Notes: generated from the sequence alone by a model not told the origin. Positions 33,261 to 45,273 are shown, counted from the stretch's first letter. The stretch: DNA of 64,000 bases from Anaspis maculata (GCA_949128115.1 OX421968.1:54763423-54827422); one strand, 5' to 3'. Numbers and translations: made by a program.

Positions 33261-36200
33261 AGGCAACAAGCTGTTCGCAAGGCACGATGGAAGTGGTGGC
33301 GTTCCGCGTTCCCCACCCTGCACCATGACATGCACTCGCTGTCGAAGTAGTAGGGTAGCAGCATTCCAGACGGCGCTAACAATTCACATTTCTATGAAAT
33401 GACATTAAAATTTCGGGCCGCGGGCCGTGGCGGTGTACTCACTATAGGGGTGGGAGGGAGCTTTTTAGATTTTGGCGAGGGTCGAACGGTGGGGCTGCCC
33501 CTCTTCTATTTTTTTTTTTTTTAATTATTCTATGAGATTTCAATTAGCTTTTCAGGACGGACTAGACAGGAAGAACTGAGCTTTTGACCTCCAAACATTT
33601 GACCCTTCAATATCTCATTTCTTTTCACCATTTTTCTGATATATTCGAAGCATTTTCCTAAACTGCCTTGACTCTGGGCCACGAATTCTGGTACAACCTG
33701 TATACATGAATGCTGCATGATTTTTTTTGTGCCTTGAAAAACTTGATTTTCTGTATACTTACATGATAACGGTTTTATGAATTCGTGACTTACACATCAG
33801 AAACACCTGATGCGAGCTTCGAAGCGTGTACGCAATTAATTAACATTAAACGCAAAAAGTTCTTAAGCCGCACGTGGAGATGAAAAGCAGAGAAGCTGAT
33901 TGTTTCCTCCTGACAAGCCATGGTGAAAAGCCGACAATTTAATTATACATATTATGCAGCAATATAGATATACGTACTTGTTTTTAATGAAAACAATAAG
34001 TAGGAAACAGGCAAATTATTGTTATTATTACTCGTAGGTAATACAGTACAATGCATCACATAATCCGAGCTTTATTTAGAGGTTCAAGTGGTTTTTGGTA
34101 GTCACCTCAGGCACTATTACTCATCACATTTTAATGCCATTATGTACCAATATTGGAATGTGCAACTATGGTTTGTGAAGTTGTTAACAGGAATTAAGTA
34201 TAAAAAGATATCCGTATAAGCTCTCTTGCATATCCAAGTTAAAACATGTTGCATTTGATTAAATGCGACTTGCTTAAGTGCCTTTTTTGGAATTGACTGA
34301 TGTGCAGAGGGTAATTTCGAGGGAATTTTATAAAATCCAATTGCTTCCGGCGTTACCAAGTTGCTTTGATATTGTATTCAAATATGCTTCCGTTAAGGTA
34401 CAAGCTTACACCGCTGATATTTTCCCGCTTCAGTCATCTACGCAAAACGTCTGAAACTTGCCGTGGGAGAGCGCCAGCGTCATCGGTTAGAAACAGTTTG
34501 ATAGTTTCTCTTGAATTTTAAATTTTAATAATTCTACAGATTTGAGCCCAGGTATATTACAATTATGTTCTTGGGCTTCGGAACTCTTTGTTAAAACTCT
34601 TTCTTAATTGTGTATAAGTCATCGACAATATTATGATGTTATCCAGTCTTGGCTCAACAAAATTTCCTTTTCTTGTTTTCTCATCAAGCATGAATGACAG
34701 TATCTAATCAAAAACAGTAAAAGTAATTTCGAATTTCTTGAAACAACCTCATATCGAGGTGTATGGTGCTCTGTGATTTCCGATTATCACTATCAACTAA
34801 TATTCAGTGTATATGCTGCAAGGATGAATTATACGAAAGGGATTCATATTCGCCTTCCATGTCCGCATGGACGGACATCTCTTCACTGGCCTTCAATGGT
34901 TTTTGGGGTAAATGGTTCTTCCAAAATTGTTGGAAATGAAAATAAACCTTTTTAACCTTATATTGTGATTCTTATGCAATTTTTTTTCAACTATTAATTT
35001 CCTCATCTACTCAGGACATCCTAAATGATCGTTTGAAAGCATTTGGCAGCCGAATTTTACAATAGAAATTGTTGTTGATGGTATTTCCATAAAAAAAAAA
35101 CGTAGAATAGGTATTTCCATGATTGTGTGTAAGTACTAGGAAACCACAACGTCAACAAAACATCATGCAAAAATTCTGGTAGTTTTTCGTCAATTCAAGG
35201 CAGGATGAACATTATTACTTGGACCTTTGCTAGGAAACAGTTTTCTTAGCAAATGTCGGTTCTTTATTCTCCACCCATGCGAAGTGATAGACTTGAAACA
35301 ACACGTAAATTGCGGCCCATTGTGCCAGACTGCCCTTAATCTGAAACGATGTTGCATGTTTGTTCAATTTATCTTGTAATTGAATTGCAAACTTGAGTTG
35401 GTACGGTGAAAGGAGGGCACTTCAGTTGCGTATATACCCACAAAGGAACCGGGCATATGTTAGTTTTAAATGGAACATGTTCGGAGGCTCATTTAATTTG
35501 ATTAATCATAAATTACGGTGTAGGTACACCGGTAAATTAAACAAGGCAAGCCAGACTTATGCAAATAGTTAGTGTGCACGAAAGTTTGGAATTTGGTAAT
35601 ATTGCATAACCAGAGGAGAGTTTGGAGGGATATGCAGTTTGAAGAAGCCAGGGTGGGTACTGGGTGGGTATATTCTCCGAGTCGTGTTTGATTATTCTGT
35701 AAGTGGTCGCGCAATTTAAATTTATATCTGTATAAAAAGCACTGCCGGAGAGAACTTTGTCGAGTTCAAAAGAACTTAACTTATAGTTTGTGAATTTCGT
35801 TGGAAGCCCGAGAGTTTAAGTTACCTGATAAAAGTGTGTCACGCTTGAGAAGCTGTATTTTATTTTATTCAAGTTTAAAACCAAGACGCGAGAAACTGCT
35901 CGATATATTACAGAATCGCGACACAAAGCATAAACTATTATAACGGGTCTGTTTTTACTTTCAGTTGCTTGAAACCTCGCTCGTCCTCACTCCTCGTTTC
36001 GGTTCAGAAACGGACGGAGACATAAATTGAAGTTTGTTGGTAGGCATAGGGTCATATCTGGAGATTCTCACATAAATCAGTGGTGATAGTCGCTGCCCAC
36101 CGACAATTCCAGTTTCTGGTTATATGGTGCAAAAAGGTCTTTTCATTATAATCCTCAATAATCATCATCATCATTCATTCATACCCAAATTCGTTTGATA

Positions 36201-36794
36201 CGATTCGCACTTGTTCAGCATTTAAATAAATACTCACAATATTATAAAAAAGAATAAAACAAAACTTAATTGCGATTCTCTTTTTTATATATACATCTGC
36301 TTTCTGTTCAGTTTTTGTTTGACAAATAACAATTCCAAATTTAATTACTTCCCTTCTATCAACAGCTCTCGAAATCTCATGCCCATGCCATTAAAATTAA
36401 AAAAGAAAAAAATACGCCGAACGTTCTGTTGTTAGCGAATCTCCTAAGTACTCCCTGATATGTATGGGAACTTGAACACTTTCATTTTTCTGATAAAGAA
36501 TCCATTTTCAAGCATGAATATGTATGTTCAGTTACTATACCAACACTGTGCAATAAAGCCGCGGCGGTTCGGCATCTCCCAAACGCCATTCCATCGCATT
36601 AAGCTACCTCCAATCCTCCATCTACATAGAATAACTGCTGATTCACAGATTAATCACATAACAATCGTTACTGGGTTACTAGTAGCCAGAAACTCATCAA
36701 TCATTTTTTTCATCTCGTGATTTCTGTCAATAATTCCTGGAAACTTCGTGAAAAAGACCTCATTACTGTAGCCAGAATTTTACTGTTTCATTTG
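33261..36794. other. No gene or element recognised
   Basis: A 12-base T-run lies near 33510-33523 and a short ATC/CAT repeat near 36160-36175. No terminal repeats, RNA gene or coding signature is visible, so this may be unique host sequence. It is one of the longest stretches without a recognised element. Confidence 0.4.
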
Positions 36795-38405
36795 TTTTCT
36801 ATAATACAAACTACACAACATCGAATACGACACACCGAAAATTTCGCCCCTTTTCAAAATGGGATAACTCCTGATTTTCTCGTACGATTTGGAATCTGTT
36901 TGTGCCGTTGCTTAGCCCAATCTTCTGATAATTCATGACTGTGAATAAGAATTTCACTGCAACTTGAGTGAAGTTTACACAGGGTGACATGTAAAAGCGG
37001 TGCAAAACTGCCTTCTAACATTGGATGCATAAAAGATAACTTCATACCTCGCCACGTTACTCGATGATTCCCCTAGCCTCTTTATTTACAGAGTCGTCTA
37101 AAAAAAAACAATTTCTTGTTTTTTCGGGGATATCATTAAGCCTCGCCAGACGTAGTGGCGGAGGCTATTTGTGGCCGTTTTTTTTTCGTGATTATTTTCC
37201 TCGTTCCTTGTTCCTCGTTTCCTAATAAAATTCACCTAAATCTTCCGTATCTTCCGAACGGTCGAACATATCCAGTTCATTCTTTCGTTAATCGAATTTT
37301 AACTATTGCGGGTTGGATACCGACGACGTTTAAAGATGATCGTTCAAATATAAACAATTTTTGACAACAATGAAGAATGCACAAGTTGCGAAGAAACTCA
37401 TCTGAAATAAAGAAAACGCCTACCTTTACATCATCATATCTTTTGATCCAATCAAGCTATGTGTTAATTTTTTTTTAATTGAAGTGCATATCAGGGTTTG
37501 CATTTGTTACAGTGTGACAGCGATTGAGAAACAATGGTTTATTATTTATTTATAGAGGAGCTTGTGGTGTGGTAGTTAGCGCGTTCGACTACCACTCCAG
37601 AGGTCGCGGGTTCGATCTCCGCCGGGGACGGATTTTCGGCCTCGAAAACAAGCTTCTTGGTTTAGTTGGAATGCTTGCTGAATGCAAGACGTTAAATGCG
37701 TTAAAAATCCCTACCCTGTGTTGGAACACACAGGGGTTCGGCAAAATTTCCGGTATAGTGGAGGAAAGCATTCACCGGCGTCGGTGTTGGGCCTCGTTGT
37801 GGAAATAGGCCGACGTTATAAACGAATAAAATAAAATTATATAGTTTATGAACATTTTCATCCGCTATGAATGCATCATGAATTTCAGCCAGCAAGGTAC
37901 TTTTTTTGTTTTCCCGATTTTCTCTATACAACCAGCGAAGCAAATGAGGCCAAAGTATGGGAGAATTTTTTGAAACAAAAAATTTTGATTTAGGACCTAC
38001 AGTTTTTTAGATCTGATTTTTTTTTTCTGACGCAACTAATAACTAAACTACGCAACACTATAAGTGTCGTTCTCGAAAATTTTGTCTTATTTGAATTTAA
38101 TGTAACTTTGGACTGCTACAATAAATTTGAATTCTGTTGGAAGTGTTTGCTAACTTAATTCTTTGACTATCAGTCCGTGGTTTTGCAAGACAAGCAAAGC
38201 AAGCTGATTTGCACTGCTTTACATGTCACCCTGTATAAACTTCACTCAAGTTGCATTGAGTTTCTTATTCACAGTTACATATTATTAGAAGATGGGGCTA
38301 AGCAACGGCACAAACAGATTCCAAACCGTTCTAGACATTCAGGAGTTATCACAATTTGAAAAGGGGCAACATTTTCGATGTGTCGTATTCGATGTTGCGT
38401 AGTTT
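36795..38405. repeat. Palindrome with 1.2-kb loop carrying a SINE
   Basis: The arms 36795-37013 and 38205-38405 are reverse complements, including CATCGAATACGACACA against TGTGTCGTATTCGATG. ACAGGGTG at 36979-36986 faces CACCCTGT at 38227-38234. The loop holds a tRNA-derived SINE (37556-37838) and otherwise unrecognised sequence. A short hairpin with arms AGCCTC and GAGGCT lies at about 37138-37165. Confidence 0.6.
37556..37838 (+). mobile_element. tRNA-derived SINE
   Basis: The first ~75 bases look like a tRNA gene: GTGGTGTGGTAGTTAGCGCG resembles an A box and GGGTTCGATCTCC is a near-perfect B box for RNA polymerase III. The following ~200 bases are not tRNA and end in an A-rich tail (GAATAAAATAAAATT). 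It lies in the loop of the palindrome, so it probably inserted there. Mobilisation would need the machinery of a LINE. Confidence 0.65.
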
Positions 38406-38772
38406 ACATTTTGAATGTTTTGATGGACTATTATCATCATTCATTCCGATCGATTCAGAACTTCATGCGCTTAATGCATATTCATTTTCGGTTGTATTCC
38501 GCGATAGATATTGACTATAATGTTTGTACCTACACATCAGTACAATGGGAGGATTAGGCTCTATTAACTTAATTCAAGTGAAATTGTCCGGAGGTGTACC
38601 TCCAGTAGAAATACAAGACAAGATGGATTCAAGCAATGAGGATGATTTAAGATTTACCACGGAGCGATTGCCCAATTTCTAATTCCGCCGAGTGCAGCTA
38701 ATCGTAATTATAATATAATATCTCTAATTATTATATTTTGAACTTGAGCATTCATCATTTATGGGAGAGCAG

Positions 38773-39024
38773 TGTGGGGTTCACCCACGGGGGGTCAATC
38801 AAACTCTTCGATTGGTATAGTAACAACTGAATAACAATTTATTAGCAGAAGGGCACATCTTGCCTGGTGAGTGGTTATCTTTCGTCTGCGGTGCACAGCA
38901 CACACAAAGCATTACGAATACAGTAAGATCCCGTGAGGGGTTCGCCCAAGCTACCTGGAAGGGCAGTGGGGGTGCTCAGCTCATATTATACAATCTACTT
39001 AGATAAGGACATATGCACTTAACA
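38773..39024 (-). repeat. 3' LTR of the BEL/Pao element
   Basis: 252 bp. On the minus strand it has TATAATAT at 38983-38990 as a promoter candidate and AATAAA at 38838-38843 as polyadenylation signal. Confidence 0.95.
38838..38843 (-). terminator. Polyadenylation signal in the BEL/Pao 3' LTR
   Basis: AATAAA on the minus strand, about 145 bases past the TATA-like sequence. The only LTR difference lies four bases away on the plus strand and does not alter the hexamer. Confidence 0.45.
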
Positions 39025-39041
39025 TGCTCCCACCTTTGACG
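39025..39041 (-). other. Polypurine tract of the BEL/Pao element
   Basis: The minus strand reads CAAAGGTGGGAGCA immediately before the 3' LTR, the expected plus-strand primer position. Confidence 0.75.
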
Positions 39042-39354
39042 GAATGTCAATATTGAACTTAAAATACTTATGTAGGTATAAATAACACTTCGGTAATCAA
39101 TTATTGTAAATGCAACAGAGTATATCTTAGTATTATTTAGAAACAGGGGAAAATATCAAAAGTAGTAATAAATCAAACAGTTACAGTGATATGGTGATTA
39201 AATATGAACAAGAATAAAGGTAATCATATCAAAAATATAATAAACGAAAATATTTGTGAATCTTCAGTTTAGAAAAGCGCGGATTAAGTTTTACACCTTA
39301 GCACTTTGATACTTTGTCAGTCCTTTGTCACCACTTGATCACGGCAGCACTCAA
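39042..39354 (-). other. BEL/Pao 3' untranslated segment
   Basis: About 310 bp between the polyprotein stop and the polypurine tract. It is AT-rich and lacks an envelope-type frame. Confidence 0.6.
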
Positions 39355-42300
39355 TTAGTCCCTTGATTCTTCGATGGGAAGCGCGCAAATCTTGCGGGTA
39401 CTTCTTTTGATGGCACCGCCGCTGGCTGTTTGAATTGTAGCCACGCGAGCGACTTTATCGGCGCCCAAATGTAGGGTGACAACACGGCCCAATTTCCACA
39501 TCAATGGAGGAATGCCATCTTCGGCAATCAGCACCATGGCCCCTGGACGAACTTGGTCCGCTGGAGAATTACGCCACTTAGCGCGCGTCTGCATTTGTGA
39601 AAGGACTTCACGGTGCCAGCGGCGCCAGAAATGCTGCCTCAGCTGCTCGATCCGTTGCCAGCGGTCCAAACGATTCTCAGGAATCTCCAGGTGGTCAGGC
39701 TCGACTGGTGCAGTGAGGGACTCAAATACGAGGAAGTGGCCGGGTGTGAGAACTTGGAAATCGTGGGCGTCATCGGACAATGGAGTTAGAGGATGGGAAT
39801 TAAGGATGCTCTCTATACGACACAGCAAGGTACTCATCTCCTCAAAAGTCAGCTGTGAGTTCCCTAAAACCCCCTTAATGTGAATCTTGACTGCTCTAAT
39901 CAAACGTTCCCACAAACCGCCAAAATTCGGGGAACGGGGCGGAATGAACTTGAATTCCGTGTTCTCAAAATGATGTTGAAATTCTTCGCGAAATTTCGAA
40001 TTTTTAACAATACTGGCGGCTTCTCTGAGATCTTTGTCGCCTCGTGCAAAATTCGTGGCATTATCGCAGAAAATTTTCGCGACGTTTCCTCTTCGGGAAA
40101 TGAATCTACGAAACGCGTTCAAAAAGGAAGCCGAAGAAAGGTCGCCAACTAATTCTAAATGAACGGCCTTTGTTGCCATGCATACGAACAATGCCCCGTA
40201 CGCTTTCACCAGTTTGGCAGAGCGGTAGCTACCCTGTTTAACGAACAAAGGGCCGAAGTAATCGAGGCCCGTGTTCGCAAAAGCTCTACCTGCGGGTTGG
40301 ATCCTCGCTTTGGGTAGATCGCCCATTTTGGGGTTTATTGTTCGAGGTGTTACTCGAAAACACCTCACGCAATTGCGTGTTATTTTCCTTACGGAACTTC
40401 TACCTGAAAGCGGCCAGTATTTTGCTCTCAATGAAGATAGAGTTGATTGTGCCCCAGCGTGCAAATTTGACACGTGTTCCTTTCGGATTAAAAGTTCCGT
40501 TACATGATGTTTCGGAAGTATTATCGGGAATTTTCTATCGTACGATATATCAGCGTGCCTGATTCTACCGCCAACTCTCAAGATTCCGTCATCTCCTATG
40601 AACGGATCTAAGGAAGTCAATTTGCTTCCTCTGGCTAAATTGCGAGCTTGGTTCAAATTAGCAAGGTCTGAATGGAATTTGCGATTTTGAATGTGTTTTA
40701 TTATGCGATCATGGGCATTTCTCAGTTCTTTGACGGTCAAGTGTCCCACAATTCTGGAATCGGACTTAGTTCTTGCGTTGTTTATGAACCTCAAACAATG
40801 TGCGATTACACGTTGCAGTTTATCAAAGGAAGAGAATCTCTCTAAAACTTCAAATGTTGGAGGGACCGTCACGGCAAGAACTGTCTTGCGTTTTTCCGCG
40901 AGTTCCTCAGGTCCATCGCGGCAACTCATTTGAGTTAGCGGGGTGGAATTCCATTCTTCCGTGTTCTTTGAAAGCCACTTTGGCCCATTGAACCAGAGCG
41001 CGTTTCCATCTAATTGATGGGCTTCTAAACCGCGGCTCACATAATCGGCCGGGTTTTCACGGGTGTTTACGTGATGCCATTGATCTTTATTCGTGTTTCT
41101 TTGGATCTCGCCGACACGATTTGACACATATGTTTGCCAAACGTTGGCTGGCGATGCAATCCAATGCAAAACAATGGTGGGATCAGAAAACAAGTACCGG
41201 TTCGCTATCGGGATTCTCAAGGAGTTTTGCACTGTCAGCATTAGCTGTACAGATAAAAGAGCACCGCATAGCTCTAATCGTGGTAAGGAAATTACCTTTA
41301 CTGGAGCGACTCGTGATTTTGATGACAATAATCTGGACTGGAAATTTCCGAGGGAATCACTTGCTCTGAGATAAATGCAAGCGCCAAAGGCCTTTATGGA
41401 AGCATCCGCAAAGGAACAAATATCAATCGCAATCGGATTTGATATCACAGCGTGACGTGGTATAGAAAGATCATTCAAACAATGCAAACTTTCTGCAAAT
41501 TGCTTCCAGGAATCTCGTATACCTGCCGAAACCTCGTCATCCCAGCCCAAATTCTTATCAGCCCATAAAAGTTGCATCAATAGCTTGGCCTTGGGTACAA
41601 CGGGTGCTATCAGACCCATCGGGTCATATAAAGCGGCAATGCGACTGAGAATTTTTCTCTTTGTTATTGAACCGGAAGTGTCTATCGGGGTTGTCTTGAA
41701 TAATAAACTGTCAGAGTTTCGGTCCCAAAACACACCTAGTGTTTTGGATATGCCGCTTTTGTTCAAATTTACAACGCTAGCACCAACATCGTCTGGTGCG
41801 GCATTTGCCAAAAGGACTGGGTGATTAGAAGACCACTTGGCCAGTTCAAAACCTCCTTGGGCAAATATTTCTTTTATTGCATTTTGCAAATTTACAGCTT
41901 CCTGTAAATTACTACTGGCGACGATTATATCGTCCACGTAGGCGTCTCTTTGTATTACAAGACTGGCGTCGGGATACTTACCCTCAACGTCTCGGGCCAA
42001 TTGTTGAATGCATCTAACAGCCAAATAGCTCGAAGAGCTTAAACCGAAGGTGACCCTATTCAGCCGATAAATTTTTATCGGTTCATCTTCATGGAACCTC
42101 CAAAATATTCTTTGGAAATCGGTGTCTCTTTGATCGACAAGAATTTGTCGGTACATGTGCTTAATATCAGCAGTAAATACATATTCACGCGAGCGGAATC
42201 TCAGCAGTATTGACAACAAATCATCCTGTATCACAGGGCCTACCATCAGGTTTTTATTGAGGGAAAGGTAATCGCTGTTACCTCCCGCGGTTCCGTCAAA

Positions 42301-44547
42301 TACCACTCGCGTTTTTACAGAATTTTCGGACAGAGATTTGAAAACAGCGTGGTGTGGGAGATAGTACGACCGTTCATTATTGATTTCGACTTCTGGTACT
42401 AATTCCATATGCCCCAAATCTAAATACTCCTGTATTACAGCGGAATACTGAGATTTCAATTGGTGGTTTCTGGAAAAGCGTTTTTCCAGCAAATTAAATC
42501 GGCGCAAAGCTAATTCCGAGGAATTGCTCCAAATCGTTTGTTCGTTTTTAAACGGAAGTCGCACGACAAATCTTCCTTGGTCATTTCGCCGGTAGTTTTT
42601 TACGAAATGTTCTTCGCACGCGATTTCTTCAGCTGTCCAAATGTTTTGCTTATGAGGAATTTCCTCTTGCTCCCAAAACCTTGTCAGGGTGGTATTTAAT
42701 TGCTCATCTTGCAGCGACGTGACTGCGTGATTGCAGGTCGCGACCGCCGACTTCGTGCTTCCCTTCAGGCTTGTCGCACCCCCAACTACCCAACCCACTC
42801 GAGTATGGGTCAAGAATAGCGACGGGTCGCCGATCTTTATCCTTTTATCAAGAAGTAGCTGCCAAAATAACTCCGCGCCGATCAATAAATCTATGGCGCT
42901 TGTCTCGAAGAATGTTGGATCAGCCAAGGGAAGTTCGGGCGAGATTTCGCCAATGTTCTCGAGCGGGACGCGCGGTAGGTTTTGTGTTATCTTCTCGACA
43001 ACACAGCAACTCATCATGGCCTCGAATTCTTCGACTCGTGACCTGAACTTGACGCGTGTCATACGGTTTGCCTCGCTGTTTACGCCACTGATTCCCGAAA
43101 TTCTGAGGTTTGCTGCCGCGGTCTTGAGTTCGAGTTTTCTAATGAACGCAGCGCTTGCAAAATTCATTTGTGATCCAGGATCGAGCAGGGCTCTACCCGA
43201 AATCCATTGACCTTTATTGTTGGCTACTAGGACCACGGCAGTGGACAATACGGTTTCATTGGCGTCGGCAAAACAATGAGTAGCGACATTCTCGCTAGAT
43301 TCACTTGTCGCGGAGACACTGGTGTTTTTATAGGCTTCATGAAGCAAATAATTGTGACCAGATTCATTGCACTCGGAGCACTTTGCTCGAGACCGGCAGT
43401 CGGTCGTTGCGTGGTTTTTACGCAAGCAATTCTTGCACAATAGCATCGAATTTGCCTTTTTAACCCGGTCGCCAATGCTTAATCGAAGAAACTCTGGGCA
43501 AAAATCTATTGAATGTGGTTTTTTACACAAGTAACATTGAAACTTGTCACGTTGCGCGGTAGCCACATGACTCGATTTGAACTTTGAAAAATTACTATTG
43601 TTAGCAATCTTAGGGTGGTGTGTGTTTGGCGCGAAAGGCGGTATACCTTTGGGAGTAGAATTCGCGTCACTTAACGCTTCTAAAAATCTACACCTTTTTT
43701 CTAGGAAGGCCACGAGGGCGTCCTGCGTAGGAACTTCGTCATCCAGCGTGTTTTCCCACTGCCTCAACGTTTCGTAATCGAATTTTTTCGAAATTATAGG
43801 TACGATGATCGCGTTCCATTCATCAACAGGAATGTTGAATGATTTTAAACCCTCACGGTGGCATTTTAGATCGTTTAACAGTGCGTATAGCGCGGTGGCT
43901 GAGGCTTTGCGCACCTCCGCGATATTCAAAATTGATCGAACATGATCGTTGACAATCAATCTTTTGTTTTGGAACCTCCTTTTCAGAAGATTCCATGCAA
44001 CAATATAATTTGCATCCGAAATCTCTATCGCTTCTATGGCCTTAAGGGCATCGCCTTTAAGAGCCGATTTCAAATAATGGAACTTTGAACAGCTGCTCAA
44101 ATTTGAATTTTCATGAATCAGACTGTTGAAGGAATTATGGAACGGGAGCCACTTGGCATAAACCCCGCTGAACTCCACCAAATTTATTTCAGGGAGTTTG
44201 ACGTTATAGTGCTGATTGTTCGCATTGGTTGGTGGCACGGATTGAATTACTCTAATTCGTGAACCTTTCCGTTCATTCAGAGCGGCTTTGACCTTGTACC
44301 AGTCATTCTCAAACACTTCATGCAACCGTTCATGTTCTGCGATTACCGCGGCTTCTGTTACTTCATCCGTGCTCAGGATGGAATTTTGCGTGTCTTCGTA
44401 TTGTTTGAGAATGACTGGCAACATGGCTAGCCTTTCCTCGATCTCCTCAAGTGGTGTGTTTGCATCACACCTTTCATTGAATGACATGATCCGCGTCAAT
44501 TTTCCGCGAATAGTACCACGACTTTGCACCAACTGTCTGAGGGACAT
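39355..44547 (-). CDS. gag-pol: BEL/Pao Gag-Pol polyprotein
   Basis: 1730 residues from an ATG at 44547, with no internal stop. The Gag part (about 20-330, DUF1759-like) is followed by three zinc knuckles: C338-C341-H345-C350, C371-C374-H379-C384 and C390-C393-H398-H403. Aspartic protease has DPGSQ at 456-460. Reverse transcriptase has D794 and YVDD at 870-873. The RNase H region contains D1048, E1092, D1122 and D1168. The integrase finger is H1358-H1363-C1393-C1396, the core is D1429, D1495 and E1547, and the C-terminus (about 1665-1725) resembles DUF5641. A single frame without a shift is normal for BEL/Pao; the protease must release the enzymes. With intact motifs and near-identical LTRs, this copy could be active. 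Confidence 0.97.
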   Translation of the reverse strand: MSLRQLVQSRGTIRGKLTRIMSFNERCDANTPLEEIEERLAMLPVILKQYEDTQNSILSTDEVTEAAVIAEHERLHEVFENDWYKVKAALNERKGSRIRVIQSVPPTNANNQHYNVKLPEINLVEFSGVYAKWLPFHNSFNSLIHENSNLSSCSKFHYLKSALKGDALKAIEAIEISDANYIVAWNLLKRRFQNKRLIVNDHVRSILNIAEVRKASATALYALLNDLKCHREGLKSFNIPVDEWNAIIVPIISKKFDYETLRQWENTLDDEVPTQDALVAFLEKRCRFLEALSDANSTPKGIPPFAPNTHHPKIANNSNFSKFKSSHVATAQRDKFQCYLCKKPHSIDFCPEFLRLSIGDRVKKANSMLLCKNCLRKNHATTDCRSRAKCSECNESGHNYLLHEAYKNTSVSATSESSENVATHCFADANETVLSTAVVLVANNKGQWISGRALLDPGSQMNFASAAFIRKLELKTAAANLRISGISGVNSEANRMTRVKFRSRVEEFEAMMSCCVVEKITQNLPRVPLENIGEISPELPLADPTFFETSAIDLLIGAELFWQLLLDKRIKIGDPSLFLTHTRVGWVVGGATSLKGSTKSAVATCNHAVTSLQDEQLNTTLTRFWEQEEIPHKQNIWTAEEIACEEHFVKNYRRNDQGRFVVRLPFKNEQTIWSNSSELALRRFNLLEKRFSRNHQLKSQYSAVIQEYLDLGHMELVPEVEINNERSYYLPHHAVFKSLSENSVKTRVVFDGTAGGNSDYLSLNKNLMVGPVIQDDLLSILLRFRSREYVFTADIKHMYRQILVDQRDTDFQRIFWRFHEDEPIKIYRLNRVTFGLSSSSYLAVRCIQQLARDVEGKYPDASLVIQRDAYVDDIIVASSNLQEAVNLQNAIKEIFAQGGFELAKWSSNHPVLLANAAPDDVGASVVNLNKSGISKTLGVFWDRNSDSLLFKTTPIDTSGSITKRKILSRIAALYDPMGLIAPVVPKAKLLMQLLWADKNLGWDDEVSAGIRDSWKQFAESLHCLNDLSIPRHAVISNPIAIDICSFADASIKAFGACIYLRASDSLGNFQSRLLSSKSRVAPVKVISLPRLELCGALLSVQLMLTVQNSLRIPIANRYLFSDPTIVLHWIASPANVWQTYVSNRVGEIQRNTNKDQWHHVNTRENPADYVSRGLEAHQLDGNALWFNGPKWLSKNTEEWNSTPLTQMSCRDGPEELAEKRKTVLAVTVPPTFEVLERFSSFDKLQRVIAHCLRFINNARTKSDSRIVGHLTVKELRNAHDRIIKHIQNRKFHSDLANLNQARNLARGSKLTSLDPFIGDDGILRVGGRIRHADISYDRKFPIILPKHHVTELLIRKEHVSNLHAGAQSTLSSLRAKYWPLSGRSSVRKITRNCVRCFRVTPRTINPKMGDLPKARIQPAGRAFANTGLDYFGPLFVKQGSYRSAKLVKAYGALFVCMATKAVHLELVGDLSSASFLNAFRRFISRRGNVAKIFCDNATNFARGDKDLREAASIVKNSKFREEFQHHFENTEFKFIPPRSPNFGGLWERLIRAVKIHIKGVLGNSQLTFEEMSTLLCRIESILNSHPLTPLSDDAHDFQVLTPGHFLVFESLTAPVEPDHLEIPENRLDRWQRIEQLRQHFWRRWHREVLSQMQTRAKWRNSPADQVRPGAMVLIAEDGIPPLMWKLGRVVTLHLGADKVARVATIQTASGGAIKRSTRKICALPIEESRD

Positions 44548-45021
44548 GATGTATGATTTTGATCAAATATACGAAAATGTTTGCTACAAACAAACTGTAC
44601 AATTTGTACTTACAAATTGAATAATTAATCAGGTGAAATAGAGAATCACAACTAACTTAAGCGGTGATTATGTACCTGCTGGCCGCAATTAGAGGTCAGG
44701 GAAATTGTGAACGAAAGGATAAGTATTTGAGCCCACTCACCTTCTGCTGTAATTTCGGCAACGTCGAAGGACCACTCCGGGACTGGCACTCGCTGGTCTC
44801 GAAGAAACTGGCTCGAATTACTTAATTCGTATTGTTCTTAGGTGGATCACTTAATCACACTCTGCTTGAGTTGATGTAGGTACTCCGGGACTGGCACTTG
44901 CTGGTCTCGAAGAAACTTTGTCTTTGAATCACTTGATTCAGTGATCAGAATCACTAATCACACTCGCGAACTGCTTTACTCTGCCGCTGGTTCAACCATC
45001 CGGTTCGATGGGACCAGAAAA
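44548..45021 (-). other. BEL/Pao 5' leader with a direct repeat
   Basis: About 475 bp between the 5' LTR and the start codon. A 36-base block (ACTCCGGGACTGGCACT...) occurs at 44774-44809 and again at 44882-44917, 108 bases apart, with one difference. It may be involved in packaging or dimerisation, which is inference. Confidence 0.7.
44996..45016 (-). other. Primer-binding site of the BEL/Pao element
   Basis: Five bases inside the 5' LTR the minus strand reads TGGTCCCATCGAACCGG. The leading TGG pairs with a tRNA CCA end. The primer tRNA was not identified. Confidence 0.65.
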
Positions 45022-45273
45022 TGTGGGGTTCACCCACGGGGGGTCAATCAAACTCTTCGATTGGTATAGTAACAACTGAATAATAATTTATTAGCAGAAG
45101 GGCACATCTTGCCTGGTGAGTGGTTATCTTTCGTCTGCGGTGCACAGCACACACAAAGCATTACGAATACAGTAAGATCCCGTGAGGGGTTCGCCCAAGC
45201 TACCTGGAAGGGCAGTGGGGGTGCTCAGCTCATATTATACAATCTACTTAGATAAGGACATATGCACTTAACA
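45022..45273 (-). repeat. 5' LTR of the BEL/Pao element
   Basis: 252 bp; differs from the 3' LTR at one position. It is followed by the AGCAG target duplication at 45274-45278. Confidence 0.95.

Larger units (their letters stand above)
38773..45273 (-). mobile_element. Complete BEL/Pao LTR retrotransposon
   Basis: Two 252-bp LTRs (38773-39024 and 45022-45273) enclose a single 1730-codon polyprotein, primer-binding site and polypurine tract on the minus strand. The LTRs begin TGTGGGG and end TTAACA. AGCAG at 38768-38772 and 45274-45278 is a perfect 5-bp target duplication. I find one difference between the LTRs (ATAACAATT against ATAATAATT), so insertion was very recent, younger than the gypsy copy. 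No envelope-like frame is seen. Confidence 0.97.

Noticed and set aside
37556..37630. tRNA gene
   Set aside because: A and B boxes are present, but the anticodon stem does not fold properly and a non-tRNA body with A-rich tail follows, so a SINE is the better call.
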